Positions 1 to 8,371 of a stretch of DNA of 40,925 bases are shown one piece after another (position 1 is the first letter of the stretch; every line of letters begins with the position of its first letter). The stretch is taken from contig JANLFV010000014.1 in the NCBI GenBank assembly GCA_024653345.1, forward strand, positions 1 to 40,925, in the 5' to 3' direction. Below the pieces are notes generated by a model. The model was not told the origin of the DNA. It searched no databases and saw only the letters and a list, made by a program, of their open reading frames with translations. The stretch comes from Candidatus Acetothermia bacterium (GTDB lineage Bacteria > Bipolaricaulota > Bipolaricaulia > RBG-16-55-9 > JANLFV01). The position numbers and the translations under genes were made by a program.

Positions 1-55
1 CTGCCACCTCCCTAGCCAGAGGCCAAAATCTGTCCAACTCCAGGGGTCCACTTCA
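1..55 (-). mobile_element. Terminus of an IS-like element (IS3-like), cut by window start
   Basis: Read on the minus strand, position 55 begins TGAAGTGGACCCCT, then TTGGACA, CCTCTG and TAGGGAGG. The same pattern in opposite orientation closes the window at 40872-40925 (TGTAGTGGACCCCT, TTGGACA, CCTCTG, TAGGGAGG). Imperfect inverted ends of this kind are what one expects of the left and right ends of one insertion sequence. The TGnAGTGGACCCC...TTGGACA style resembles IS3-family ends as I remember them; that family call is inference. No transposase is visible because the element runs out of the window. Confidence 0.6.
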
Positions 56-284
56 GACCCCCGATCAGGCGGACCTGCTCCTCCTTGTCGTGGAGCAAGA
101 CCTTGACGGTGTCGCCATCGACCACCTTGAGGACTCGCGCGGGGTCGCAGGGCTGGAGCACTGCCGGGCAGTCGGCCTCGACCGTGGGCGAGGAGAGCGG
201 CAGCCAGCCCTGGTAGAAGGCGAAGGCCACCAGCCTGGCCAGGACCACGACGGCCAGGATCAGCCAGCCCTTCAGCGCTGACAA
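12..284 (-). pseudogene. Thermonuclease (SNase)-like protein, 3' part lost at an IS junction
   Basis: The 90-residue frame starts at TTG (282-284) with GGAGGGAG upstream. It has a hydrophobic N-terminal segment (about residues 5-28, signal anchor or signal peptide) and then VLKVVDGDTVKV and EQVRLIG, the opening strands of the staphylococcal-nuclease fold. The family normally continues with an Asp-Thr-Pro-Glu segment and the catalytic Arg/Glu residues. Here the frame instead runs GLKWTPGVGQ and stops at 12. The break coincides with the IS terminus at position 55, so the gene was probably interrupted by insertion and the active site is missing. It is the last gene of a minus-strand run GNAT-EamA-nuclease, 36 bp after the transporter gene. 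Host-derived sequence is roughly 56-284. Confidence 0.7.
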
Positions 285-320
285 GGCTCGATCTCCCTCC
301 GGACAGGCATTAGCGGAATC

Positions 321-1229
321 CTACCTGAAGGCTCGCCCCGCCTGCAAGATGACCACCCCTCCGAGCACCAGGAGCCCTCCCAGGGCTTGGAGCGGCTCGA
401 TCCGCTCCCCCAGCACAAGGAACGCGAGCAGCGAGGCGAGGACCGGCTCGAGCGTGGCCACGATCGCGGCTCGGCCCGCTTCCAGGCGCTTCAGCGCCTT
501 TAGATACAGCCCGTAGGCCAGGATGGAGGGGAAGAGCGCCAGGATGAGGATCAGGCCCCAGGCTGCCAGGGGGTAGCTGAGGGTTGGAGGGCCTTGCCAG
601 GACCACCAGATCACGAGAAAGAGCCCGCCGAAGAGGAAGCCGTAGAAGGTGACGGTCCAGGACTCGATCCCTCGCTTTGTGAGCCTCTTCCCCATCAGGT
701 TGTAGAAGGTGATCGCCCAGGCTGTCGTGAGGGCCAGGAGCACACCCTTCCAACTCAGCCTGAGGTTGGCGGGGGCGTAGCCTTGGGCTACGAAGAAGAC
801 GCCGACGAGCGTCAGCCCGAGCGCGATCACCTTTCCCCGGTCGAGTGGCTCTCTCAAGATGAGTCGGCCGAGGATCGCCACAAGCGCCGGGTGAGTGTAG
901 ACCAGCACGATCGCCGTGGCTACCGTGGTGTATCTTAGCGCATAGAAGTAGCAACTGAAGTTGAGCGCCACGGCCACAAGGCCGTAGAGGGCGAGGACGG
1001 GCAACTCCCTCGCCCGGACCCGCAGCAGCTCGCGCCGGAACAGCCCCAGCCCTGCCAAGAGGAGCCCGAGGGCGCAGAGGACCCTCAAGGTGATCGTGCT
1101 GAGCGGGCCTAGGCCGAGCGCGTAGAGCTCCTTCCCGATCACTCCCAGCCCCGACCAGAAGACGGTGGCAATCAGCACCAGGAGATAGCCCCAGAACGGC
1201 GGTCTTGTCACCACAGGGAAGCTTCGCAC
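321..1229 (-). CDS. EamA/DMT-family membrane transporter
   Basis: This 302-residue integral membrane protein has about ten hydrophobic segments arranged as two EamA repeats (roughly residues 13-140 and 160-298). That is the usual length and layout of drug/metabolite exporters of the RhaT/EamA type. Typical features are an early helix with WSGLGVIGKELYALG, the RYTTVATAIVLVYTHPALVAI segment closing repeat one, and ATLEPVLASLLAFLVLGE in repeat two. The substrate cannot be read from the sequence; many relatives export amino acids or metabolites. The start used is GTG at 1227-1229 with no convincing ribosome-binding site; a GTG a few codons downstream is possible. It lies 46 bp after the acetyltransferase gene on the same strand. 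Confidence 0.85.
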   Translation of the reverse strand: MRSFPVVTRPPFWGYLLVLIATVFWSGLGVIGKELYALGLGPLSTITLRVLCALGLLLAGLGLFRRELLRVRARELPVLALYGLVAVALNFSCYFYALRYTTVATAIVLVYTHPALVAILGRLILREPLDRGKVIALGLTLVGVFFVAQGYAPANLRLSWKGVLLALTTAWAITFYNLMGKRLTKRGIESWTVTFYGFLFGGLFLVIWWSWQGPPTLSYPLAAWGLILILALFPSILAYGLYLKALKRLEAGRAAIVATLEPVLASLLAFLVLGERIEPLQALGGLLVLGGVVILQAGRAFR

Positions 1230-1275
1230 AGCAGTAGAGGCTGACGCTCATGCGCGGGAGGGACTGGGCGTGGCA

Positions 1276-2037
1276 TCACCCTCTCCGGCGGGCGTCGAAG
1301 TAGCGGTAGTCGCCCCATCTGGCAAAGCCGAGCTTCTCGACCATTCGCTGGGCGGGCAGGTTGCTGTGGAAGGTGTAGAGGAAGGGGATCCGGCCCCGCC
1401 TCAGGATCTCCCTCGCCAGGGCGATCGTCACGCTCCGGCCGTAGCCTCGGCGGCGGGCCTCCGGGAGAGTGAACATCATCCCCATCGCCCCGTCTCGATG
1501 GGTTAGGACCCAGGAGAGAGGCCGCCGCGAGCGGCCCTCGCCCGTGAAGATGGCGCAGCTCGGGCCACTCTCGATCCGCCATCGCACATAGCCGAGCGTC
1601 TCCTCGTCCTCGTGCTCCCAGCACCTGTTCACCAGCGGCGCATCTTCGGGCCGCAACGGGCTCACCTCATGCTGGACCAGTTCCTCCCGCAGGCTATCGG
1701 GCTCGAGGTAATAGAGCCAGCAGGGGTTCTCCCAGGTGATCTCCCAGTCGCGGGCGATACGATCTCTGATCCAGGCCGCCACGGCCCCGAACCGGAACTC
1801 CTCCTGGCCGGGCAGTGCTCGGAGGAGCTCGGCGACCGCGCTTTCATCCTCGGCGCAGAGCTTGACCCAGTAGTTCCTGATCAACAGCCCGCGCGGCCTC
1901 TCCGGGTCATCGATGAAGAGCTTGATCTCGCCGGGGCGGGCTGTCTCTAGCTCGCCGGCGATCGTCAGGCACCCGATCTGGTCATGAGCCAGCAGTCGCG
2001 GGATGCGCTCGTCCTGAGCCAATATCTCGCAGGGCAA
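1276..2037 (-). CDS. GNAT-family N-acetyltransferase (FR47/GLYAT-like)
   Basis: A 253-residue protein with the acetyl-CoA-binding core in its C-terminal half. MGMMFTLPEARRRGYGRSV (about residues 184-202) is motif A with the Arg/Gly-rich pyrophosphate loop. NLPAQRMVEKLGF near the end is motif B. The N-terminal 130 residues form a second, divergent domain, a two-domain layout also seen in FR47-like and GLYAT-like acyltransferases. The acceptor substrate is unknown. The start is TTG at 2035-2037, chosen because GGAGG sits about five bases upstream. It appears to lead a small minus-strand operon with the EamA transporter and the broken nuclease. Family call is confident; specificity is not. Confidence 0.8.
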   Translation of the reverse strand: MPCEILAQDERIPRLLAHDQIGCLTIAGELETARPGEIKLFIDDPERPRGLLIRNYWVKLCAEDESAVAELLRALPGQEEFRFGAVAAWIRDRIARDWEITWENPCWLYYLEPDSLREELVQHEVSPLRPEDAPLVNRCWEHEDEETLGYVRWRIESGPSCAIFTGEGRSRRPLSWVLTHRDGAMGMMFTLPEARRRGYGRSVTIALAREILRRGRIPFLYTFHSNLPAQRMVEKLGFARWGDYRYFDARRRG

Positions 2038-2108
2038 GGGGCCTCCTCGAAGGCTGCACCAAGCTCCAGCCGGCTATGCTATAGCTCCGGTTGAGAGAGA
2101 GGCAAGTA

Positions 2109-2138
2109 TTGACTTGGGGCATGCTGTTGGCATAGGCT
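2109..2138 (+). promoter_or_regulatory. Possible weak promoter for the FMN-binding gene
   Basis: TTGACT at 2109-2114 is followed 18 bp later by TAGGCT (2133-2138). The -35 is good and the -10 poor. It lies just upstream of the preferred start at 2168 and overlaps the longer possible frame start at 2114, which supports the shorter start. Confidence 0.35.
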
Positions 2139-2167
2139 TTGGCCGTAGCTTCAGCAGGGGGGGGCAG

Positions 2168-2617
2168 ATGATGGCCGACGCAAGGGAGCGGATCCTGAAG
2201 GCCCTGCGCCTGGGGCAGCCGCTCCTCGTGGGCCTGGCCACGCTCACCGAGGACGGCAAGCCCTGGGTCCGCTACGTCACGGCTGTCGCGTCCGAGGACT
2301 TAGCTCTCCGCCTGTGCACCTCGATGACCTCCCGGAAGGTCTCCCAGATCCGCAGGAATCCCGAGGTCCATCTCCTCTGCGGCGTGACTGACCCGGAGAG
2401 GGTGGAGGCCTACCTGCAGATCCAGGGTCGGGCGGAGATCTCGACGAGCAAGGCCGAGCGGCGGGCCTTCTGGAAGGACAGCCTGGGGGAGTATTTCAGC
2501 GGACCGGACGATCCCGACTACTGCGTCATCATCGTCCGGCCCTACCGGATCGAGCTCTACAGCTCGACCCGCCCGGAGCCGGAGATCTGGGAGAGCGGCG
2601 AGCAGCAGGCCCGGTGA
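2168..2617 (+). CDS. FMN-binding split-barrel (pyridoxamine-phosphate-oxidase-like) protein
   Basis: A 149-residue protein of the PNPOx-like/general-stress split-barrel family. LLVGLATLTEDGKPWVRYVTA is the first barrel strand pair, LRLCTSMTSRKVSQIRRNPEVHLL the FMN-phosphate side (Ser/Arg/Lys), followed by LQIQGRAEIS and YCVIIVRPYRIELYSS. These proteins bind FMN, F420 or heme as dimers and act in redox or stress responses; the reaction here cannot be assigned. The frame stays open back to 2114. The ATG-ATG pair at 2168/2171 is preferred because the family begins a few residues before the first helix and a promoter-like sequence occupies 2109-2138. No conserved partner lies beside it. Confidence 0.8.
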   Translation: MMADARERILKALRLGQPLLVGLATLTEDGKPWVRYVTAVASEDLALRLCTSMTSRKVSQIRRNPEVHLLCGVTDPERVEAYLQIQGRAEISTSKAERRAFWKDSLGEYFSGPDDPDYCVIIVRPYRIELYSSTRPEPEIWESGEQQAR

Positions 2618-3322
2618 GGGGGCCGCGGGATTTGGCTTTCGCCGGCGGGTGACCTAAGATAGGAGGGAGCCTAGGGCGACTGCCTCTACTACCACCACGC
2701 GAATCCACCTCGGCGGTCGCCCTAGGCAGCTCAGCTCATACGGATTCGAACCGCGTCCGCTCTAGCTGCTGGGGAAAAATCCGCTGCCCCGGAGGCTGGG
2801 GGTGGCAGCGGCAAAACCCTGGCAGCCGTGGGCTCTTCCCCCACCGCGGATGCACCATGCGCGAGCTGAGCCCTGCTTGGGGCCCGAAGGGTCGGAGGCC
2901 TGGGAATGTCTAGGAGAGTTCTCACGGCTCGATGATAGGGCCCGCTCCGTGAAAAAGTGAGGGAAGCCAGGTGAAAATTGGGTGAAAAGCGGGCCCAGTG
3001 TGATACGGGTCGCGCTCGCCCGCCGGACTTGAGGAACCACCTGGGCGGCGGAGGCCCGCTGCCCTCGAGCGAGCGGCTTTGCTCACTCCCGCCGGTGAGC
3101 GGGACGCCCGCCTCGCAACGGGCCTGAGTCCCAGCCGCAGGGCTGCGAGCTATCGGTTGAGCGCGGGCCGAGCTTCAGGGGTCGTGGCCGCTCTCCCCTT
3201 TCCCAAGCTGATTCTTAACCACTCAGCACGCTTCTAGGTGACGGAGTTCATCCCGGAAGCCTCCCCCTCTTCCTTCGCCGGGCGCGCTCGAGCTTATAGA
3301 AAGACTGTCGAGGAGCGAGGAG
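2618..3322. other. 705-bp gene-free region with strong secondary structure
   Basis: No protein frame here looks real. It contains the 15-bp inverted repeat at 2670-2726 and several shorter GC-rich palindromes around 3050-3130. On the minus strand, GGTTCGAATCC near 2742-2752 looks like a tRNA T-loop box but has no matching D- or anticodon arm. A cluster of GTGAAAA words occurs at about 2949-2990. I looked for RNase P RNA, tmRNA, SRP RNA and 6S signatures and could not place any. A structured RNA is possible but unproven. Confidence 0.4.
2670..2726. repeat. Long inverted repeat (15-bp arms, 27-base loop)
   Basis: CCTAGGGCGACTGCC (2670-2684) pairs with GGCGGTCGCCCTAGG (2712-2726) over 15 positions with a single G-U type mismatch. 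The 27-base loop is rich in CCACC. Neither side has a T-run, so it is not a simple intrinsic terminator. It lies 53 bp past the stop of the FMN protein gene and could be its transcript end or the arm of a structured RNA. Confidence 0.6.
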
Positions 3323-3979
3323 ATGTGGGCGAGGGTTAGTGGGGTCGGGCTGCTCGCGGCGATCTTCCTGGCCTTGATCGGCGCAGGAACGAGCTCGCTT
3401 GCTCTCCTCTCCAGCTTGCAGGGGCTCGGCTCGCAGGCTCTCCCCTCGCGGGACGCCGATGGCCCCAGCCTCATGCTGGCCCGGAGCGAAAGGCCGGCTC
3501 TGAGCGTGAGCGCGCCCCTCGCGGGCTCACCTTCCGCAACTGACCCGGAGGTCAGCCACGCGCAACAGGGAGACCAGGCCCTCGCCGCCGCTGGGAGCCC
3601 ATCTGGTGAAGTGGAGCCTGAACCATACTATGTCCCCGGCAACCTGATCACGCTCAAGCCGACAGCACCCCTGGAGGTATCGGCGAACGGGCGGATCCAG
3701 TTCTCCGCGATCTTGGTGAATCAGGGCGACACCGCGCTCAGCCTCACCGGGGAGTTGATCGTGATCAAGGGGGACGGGACGACCGCGACCCTCCTCCCCT
3801 CCTACGGGGTGAAGCTGAAGGCCGGGCAGAAGATCCAGCTCCCCGTGGAATTTGCGGTGAAGTCCTGGCACTTCCCGCCGGGGCGGACGGAGTTCTTGGT
3901 CATCCTCCGCGATCTCGAGGGAGAGATCATCGACCGAGCCTCGGTGACCTTCCAGATCAGCGTGGCCCTCCAGGAGTAG
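3323..3979 (+). CDS. Secreted hypothetical protein with C-terminal beta-sandwich domain
   Basis: A 218-residue protein I do not recognise as a named family. It has a signal peptide (residues 1-30, hydrophobic LLAAIFLALIGAG core), a low-complexity Ala/Ser/Pro region (about 35-100), then a compact beta-rich domain. That domain has alternating strands (IQFSAILVNQGDTALSL, TGELIVIKGDG, GQKIQLPVEFAV, TEFLVILRDLEGEI, ASVTFQISVAL). The pattern fits immunoglobulin-like/CARDB-type extracellular domains, but that is inference. GAGCGAGGAG precedes the ATG. Its 3' end overlaps the convergent sugar isomerase gene by 23 bp, so the two transcripts share antisense ends. No enzyme motif is visible. Confidence 0.65.
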   Translation: MWARVSGVGLLAAIFLALIGAGTSSLALLSSLQGLGSQALPSRDADGPSLMLARSERPALSVSAPLAGSPSATDPEVSHAQQGDQALAAAGSPSGEVEPEPYYVPGNLITLKPTAPLEVSANGRIQFSAILVNQGDTALSLTGELIVIKGDGTTATLLPSYGVKLKAGQKIQLPVEFAVKSWHFPPGRTEFLVILRDLEGEIIDRASVTFQISVALQE

Positions 3980-5018
3980 CTGGCCCGAGCCGCCGCTTGA
4001 ACTCCGCGATCAGCTCAACCGGTGTGGGATCGACGCCGTTGAGCATCGCCAGGTAGAAGCTGACGAAGTCCCCCAGATAGACGAGCCCCAGGAGTTGGGC
4101 GAGCTTCCCCTTCCCCTCGGCCCGAACCTCCTCGTGCTCGATCCCCCGCTCGGCGAGCAGCCCGGCGAGGATCTCGATCCTCCGCGTGTTCCGCGGATGG
4201 TCATGCTCGCTCCGCAGCAGGATGACCTTCGCCTGGGGCAGCAGCTCGGCTCTCTCCAAGGCCACGACCTCGTTGTGGCACAGCTCGGGGACGGCGTTCC
4301 AGAACGCCGGCTGCTTGCTGTCCTCGTTGATCTCAGTCTTCCAACGCAAGGCTGCGACATCGGTCGTCCCCTCCACGCCATAGATCAGGGGGATCTTGCT
4401 GTAGAGCCCCTGGGCGAGCTGCTTGGCGCGGTTCCTCTCGAGCGGGACCGCTCCGGCCCAGTTGCTCCGGAGAGCCGCGAGAGCACCGGGCAAGGCCGAC
4501 AACTCCTCTCCGAGCTTGCTGAGCCCGGCCCGGCTGAGCAACCCAACGAGCGGCAGGAGGAGGTAACCCACGGCCGCGCGAGGCTGGAGCCCGCCCGGGA
4601 CGCGGATGAGCGGAAGCTTCCGCTCCCTCGCCAGCCGCGTCAGCTCGCCGCCGGAGGAGACGCAGACCAGCTTTGCCCCCTGTTGGATAGCCAGGCTGAC
4701 CGAGCTCAGCGTCTCCTCGGTGTCGCCGGAGTAGCTGATGCCGATCACCAAGGTCTCTCGATCGACGCGAGGGAGCCCATAGCCCCGATGGGCGGTGACC
4801 GGCAGCTCGACGAGCCGGGCGAGGAGGTCTCCGGCGATCCCCGAGCCGCCCATCCCCGTGGTGACAATCCGCTCGACCTCTCTCAGGCCGCCAGGGAGGG
4901 CCATTTCCTCCCCCAGCCGGAGCGCCTCGGCACACTGGTCAGGAAATCCCTCCAAGAGGGCGAGCTTCCCCTGCTCGTCCAGGCTGGCCAGCGCCTCCCG
5001 GTCGTCCAGGTCGATCAT
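3957..5018 (-). CDS. Bifunctional phosphoglucose/phosphomannose isomerase
   Basis: A 353-residue SIS-domain enzyme of the archaeal/bacterial PGI/PMI family, interconverting fructose-6-P with glucose-6-P and mannose-6-P in the cytosol. Signatures are VTTGMGGSGIAGDL (first SIS loop), GISYSGDTEETLS (phosphosugar-binding Ser/Thr loop), WKTEINEDSKQPAFWNAVPELCHNE (Glu and His of the catalytic centre) and PTPVELIAEFKRRL at the C-terminus. The open frame extends upstream to 5951, but that part is antisense to the next gene. The ATG at 5016-5018 follows GGAG and a plausible promoter, and starts directly with MIDLDD. It feeds the phosphofructokinase encoded 1 kb away. Tail-to-tail overlap of 23 bp with the preceding plus-strand gene. 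Confidence 0.88.
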   Translation of the reverse strand: MIDLDDREALASLDEQGKLALLEGFPDQCAEALRLGEEMALPGGLREVERIVTTGMGGSGIAGDLLARLVELPVTAHRGYGLPRVDRETLVIGISYSGDTEETLSSVSLAIQQGAKLVCVSSGGELTRLARERKLPLIRVPGGLQPRAAVGYLLLPLVGLLSRAGLSKLGEELSALPGALAALRSNWAGAVPLERNRAKQLAQGLYSKIPLIYGVEGTTDVAALRWKTEINEDSKQPAFWNAVPELCHNEVVALERAELLPQAKVILLRSEHDHPRNTRRIEILAGLLAERGIEHEEVRAEGKGKLAQLLGLVYLGDFVSFYLAMLNGVDPTPVELIAEFKRRLGPATPGGPR

Positions 5019-5045
5019 TGTCCCGTCTCCGATCGTCGCGAGCCG

Positions 5046-5075
5046 ATCATAGGGCACGGGCCCCGCTGACAGCAA
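5046..5075 (-). promoter_or_regulatory. Promoter for the PGI/PMI gene
   Basis: On the minus strand TTGCTG (5070-5075) is followed after 18 bp by TATGAT (5046-5051). This is about 30 bases before the ATG at 5018 and divergent from the promoter at 5100-5108. Confidence 0.55.
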
Positions 5076-5099
5076 GCACAGCCTGGCCGAGGCCGCCTT

Positions 5100-5108
5100 T
5101 GCTATAAT
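5100..5108 (+). promoter_or_regulatory. Extended -10 promoter, near-leaderless transcript
   Basis: TGC-TATAAT (5100-5108) is a perfect -10 with the TGn extension and no clear -35. The expected transcript start, about 7 bases downstream near 5115, leaves only some six bases before the ATG at 5121. Confidence 0.6.
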
Positions 5109-5120
5109 TGATCGAGGACT

Positions 5121-5933
5121 ATGGCCGTCAAGTATATTGGCCGCGGCGGGGAGGGGAGCGAGGCCCGGATCGAGATCGAGCTCCGCACCGAGTTTCCCGG
5201 GATCGGCGGGACGATCTACACCTACCAGGCCATCCCGACAGCCCGCCGCCAGGAGTATCATCCCGCCCCGAAGAGCGGCCATCGGGAGTTCCTCAAGCAC
5301 GCCCTCCTGAAGAAGCTCGAGGACTACTTCTTCATGAGGGGCGTCTACGGCTATGCCCACATCACCAGGCCGCTCGGCTCGCTCGCCGAGGCCTACCTCT
5401 ACGAATGGGCTTTCGGGCTTGACGGCTTCCCCTGGTATTACGCGGACTCGCGCGGCGAGAGCCTGGTCCAGCTCGACGATTGGGACAGATTCATCCAGGC
5501 CTTCGCCGAGGTCGGGATCGACATGCAGTTGGACTGCACTGATCCGGACGATGGCCGGATCTCCAAGAACATCGTCCACGAGCTGATCAGGACCCTCAGC
5601 CAAGAGAGCGCTTCCCGCCGCCTGAACTGCCTGTGGAAGAGGATCGACTTCGGCGAGCGGAGCATCAGGATCGACTACGATCGGCTCCAGCGATTCCTCC
5701 GCGACCGGGAGCGCGAGCTCCGCCAGGCGCTCCGCCACGGAAGATATGAGCTGATCCAGCTCGCCTGCCGCTACCTGCTCGAGGGCGAGGCGATGGAGCC
5801 AAGGGATGTGGGCCGGCTGGAGGTCCTGGCCCTGGACTACCGCTTCTCCACCCTCCGCCACCTGAACGCCCGGGGCGTCGGGCCGGAGAACAGCCGCGAG
5901 GTCGAGCTCGTCCCCGGAAGTCAGCACCTCTAG
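5121..5933 (+). CDS. Hypothetical protein, conserved-looking, no recognised family
   Basis: A 270-residue soluble protein without signal peptide or membrane segment. I do not recognise it. Visible features: an N-terminal beta-rich part (ARIEIELRTEFPGIGGTIYTYQ), an aromatic stretch with FFMRGVYGYAHITRP and WAFGLDGFPWYY, an acidic segment (DCTDPDDGR) and a basic helical C-terminal third (RLQRFLRDRERELRQALRHGRYELIQLACRYL). The frame has the same GC-rich codon use as its neighbours and a perfect extended -10 promoter just upstream, so it is very likely real. It is divergent from the PGI/PMI gene and 96 bp before phosphofructokinase; a link to sugar metabolism is only suggested by position. Confidence 0.7.
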   Translation: MAVKYIGRGGEGSEARIEIELRTEFPGIGGTIYTYQAIPTARRQEYHPAPKSGHREFLKHALLKKLEDYFFMRGVYGYAHITRPLGSLAEAYLYEWAFGLDGFPWYYADSRGESLVQLDDWDRFIQAFAEVGIDMQLDCTDPDDGRISKNIVHELIRTLSQESASRRLNCLWKRIDFGERSIRIDYDRLQRFLRDRERELRQALRHGRYELIQLACRYLLEGEAMEPRDVGRLEVLALDYRFSTLRHLNARGVGPENSREVELVPGSQHL

Positions 5934-6029
5934 GCCGGCTAGGGTTTGCACCTCAGGCTGGGCTGATGTTCCTCACACGCCATCGCCGCCGCATTGATTC
6001 TTCAAGGCCTTTCTGCTAATGATTGCATC

Positions 6030-7004
6030 ATGGCCTCAGTGAAGAGAGTTGGGGTCCTGACGAGCGGCGGGGACGCGCCCGGGATGAACGCCGCGATCCG
6101 GGCCGTCACCCGGCGGGGGATCGACCTCGGGCTCGAGATCGTCGGGATCCGGCGGGGCTTCCGAGGCCTGATGAGCGGCGAGCTGCTCCCGCTCGGGATC
6201 GCCGATGTCGGGGGCATCCTCGATCGGGGCGGGACGATCCTCCAGAGCATCCGTGCCCCGGAGTTCGAGGAGGAAGAGAGCCAGAAGAAGGCCCTCGAGA
6301 CGGTCGAGCGCGCGGGGCTCGATGGCCTGGTGGTCATCGGGGGGAACGGCTCGCTCCACGGCGCGGCCGCGCTCCATCGGGCCGGAGTTCCCACAATCGG
6401 CGTCCCCAAGACGATCGATAATGACATCTACGGGACGGACATCGCCATCGGGGTGGATACGGCTCTGAACACCGTAGTGGACTGCATCAGCAAGATCCGC
6501 GACACCGCCGCTTCGCACCAGCGGGCGTTCGTCGTGGAGACGATGGGCCGGGGCTCGGGCTACATCGCGCTGATGGCCGGGCTGGCGAGCGGCGCGGAGG
6601 CGATCCTCATCCCGGAGGTCGAGCCCGATCTCGATCTCGTCGCGGAGGCGATCACCCAGGGCTACCGCCGCGGGAAGCGGCACGCGATCGTCGTTGTAGC
6701 CGAGGGAGTCTTCAAGGAGGCGGCCCGGACGGTGGGGAACTACATCGAGCGGCGACTGGGGTTCGAGGTCCGCATGACGGTCCTCGGCCACCTCCAGCGG
6801 GGCGGGGCACCGACGGCCTTCGACCGGATCCTCGCCTCCCGCCTCGGTGCCCGAGCGGTCGAGGAGCTGGCCGCGGGCCGGTCAGGGGAGATGGTCGCGC
6901 TGGTGGGAAGTCAGCTCCAGAGCCTGCCGCTCTCTGAGGTGCTGGACCGCCCCAAGCCGATCCCCGAGGAACTCTTCCGGCTCGCCCAGGTCCTCTCGAA
7001 GTGA
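6030..7004 (+). CDS. pfkA: 6-phosphofructokinase (ATP- or PPi-dependent, mixed signature)
   Basis: A 324-residue PfkA-family enzyme phosphorylating fructose-6-P to fructose-1,6-bisphosphate. Motifs: GVLTSGGDAPGMNAAIRA (N-terminal nucleotide loop), GGNGSLHGA (residues 104-112), PKTIDNDIYGTD (126-137, catalytic Asp), ETMGRGSGYIAL and GHLQRGGAPTAFDR (substrate Arg/His). In the E. coli numbering used for this family, Gly104 is ATP-type, whereas Lys124 (PKTIDND) is the residue usual in PPi enzymes. The Mg-binding Asp103 is Asn. The phosphoryl donor is therefore uncertain. The ATG at 6030 is preferred over the frame start at 5994 because homologues begin with a short lead into the VLTSGG strand. 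Convergent with the ABC ATPase gene. Confidence 0.92.
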   Translation: MASVKRVGVLTSGGDAPGMNAAIRAVTRRGIDLGLEIVGIRRGFRGLMSGELLPLGIADVGGILDRGGTILQSIRAPEFEEEESQKKALETVERAGLDGLVVIGGNGSLHGAAALHRAGVPTIGVPKTIDNDIYGTDIAIGVDTALNTVVDCISKIRDTAASHQRAFVVETMGRGSGYIALMAGLASGAEAILIPEVEPDLDLVAEAITQGYRRGKRHAIVVVAEGVFKEAARTVGNYIERRLGFEVRMTVLGHLQRGGAPTAFDRILASRLGARAVEELAAGRSGEMVALVGSQLQSLPLSEVLDRPKPIPEELFRLAQVLSK

Positions 7005-7048
7005 TTCGGGGCGACCGCTTCGAGCGGGAATCTGCTGGGCAGGCCCGG

Positions 7049-8155
<1,107 letters not shown>

Positions 8156-8188
8156 CGCCAACACTCCTCCGACAGTTACTCTACCGAA

Positions 8189-8217
8189 TTCTACGCCGGG
8201 CCGGAGCAAAAGTCAAC
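8189..8217 (-). promoter_or_regulatory. Promoter for the ABC ATPase gene
   Basis: TTGACT (8212-8217), 17 bp, TAGAAT (8189-8194) on the minus strand. The predicted start is about 25-30 bases before the ATG at 8155. It gives the ATPase its own expression, independent of the upstream treT operon. Confidence 0.75.
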
Positions 8218-8371
8218 GGGGCTGGCGCGGCACGGAAGACCCTCGCGGGGAGAGGGGTCGCTGAGGGGAGCCGCTGGCTCGGAGGTCCAGCCACTACCAG
8301 ATGGCGATGATCTGTTCACGGCATTGAGCCGAAAATAACTTCGGGATGGCCAAGGAGAGCGGGAAGCTCGG

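Noticed and set aside
2730-2765. tRNA or tmRNA gene on the minus strand (GGACGCGGTTCGAATCC)
   Set aside because: The T-arm stem is imperfect, no D-arm, anticodon arm, tag reading frame or tmRNA 5' signature could be found, and no CCA end follows.
5019-5951. N-terminal extension of the PGI/PMI frame up to 5951
   Set aside because: The extra 311 residues are the antisense shadow of the plus-strand gene at 5121-5933, lack SIS features, and both promoters argue for the start at 5018.
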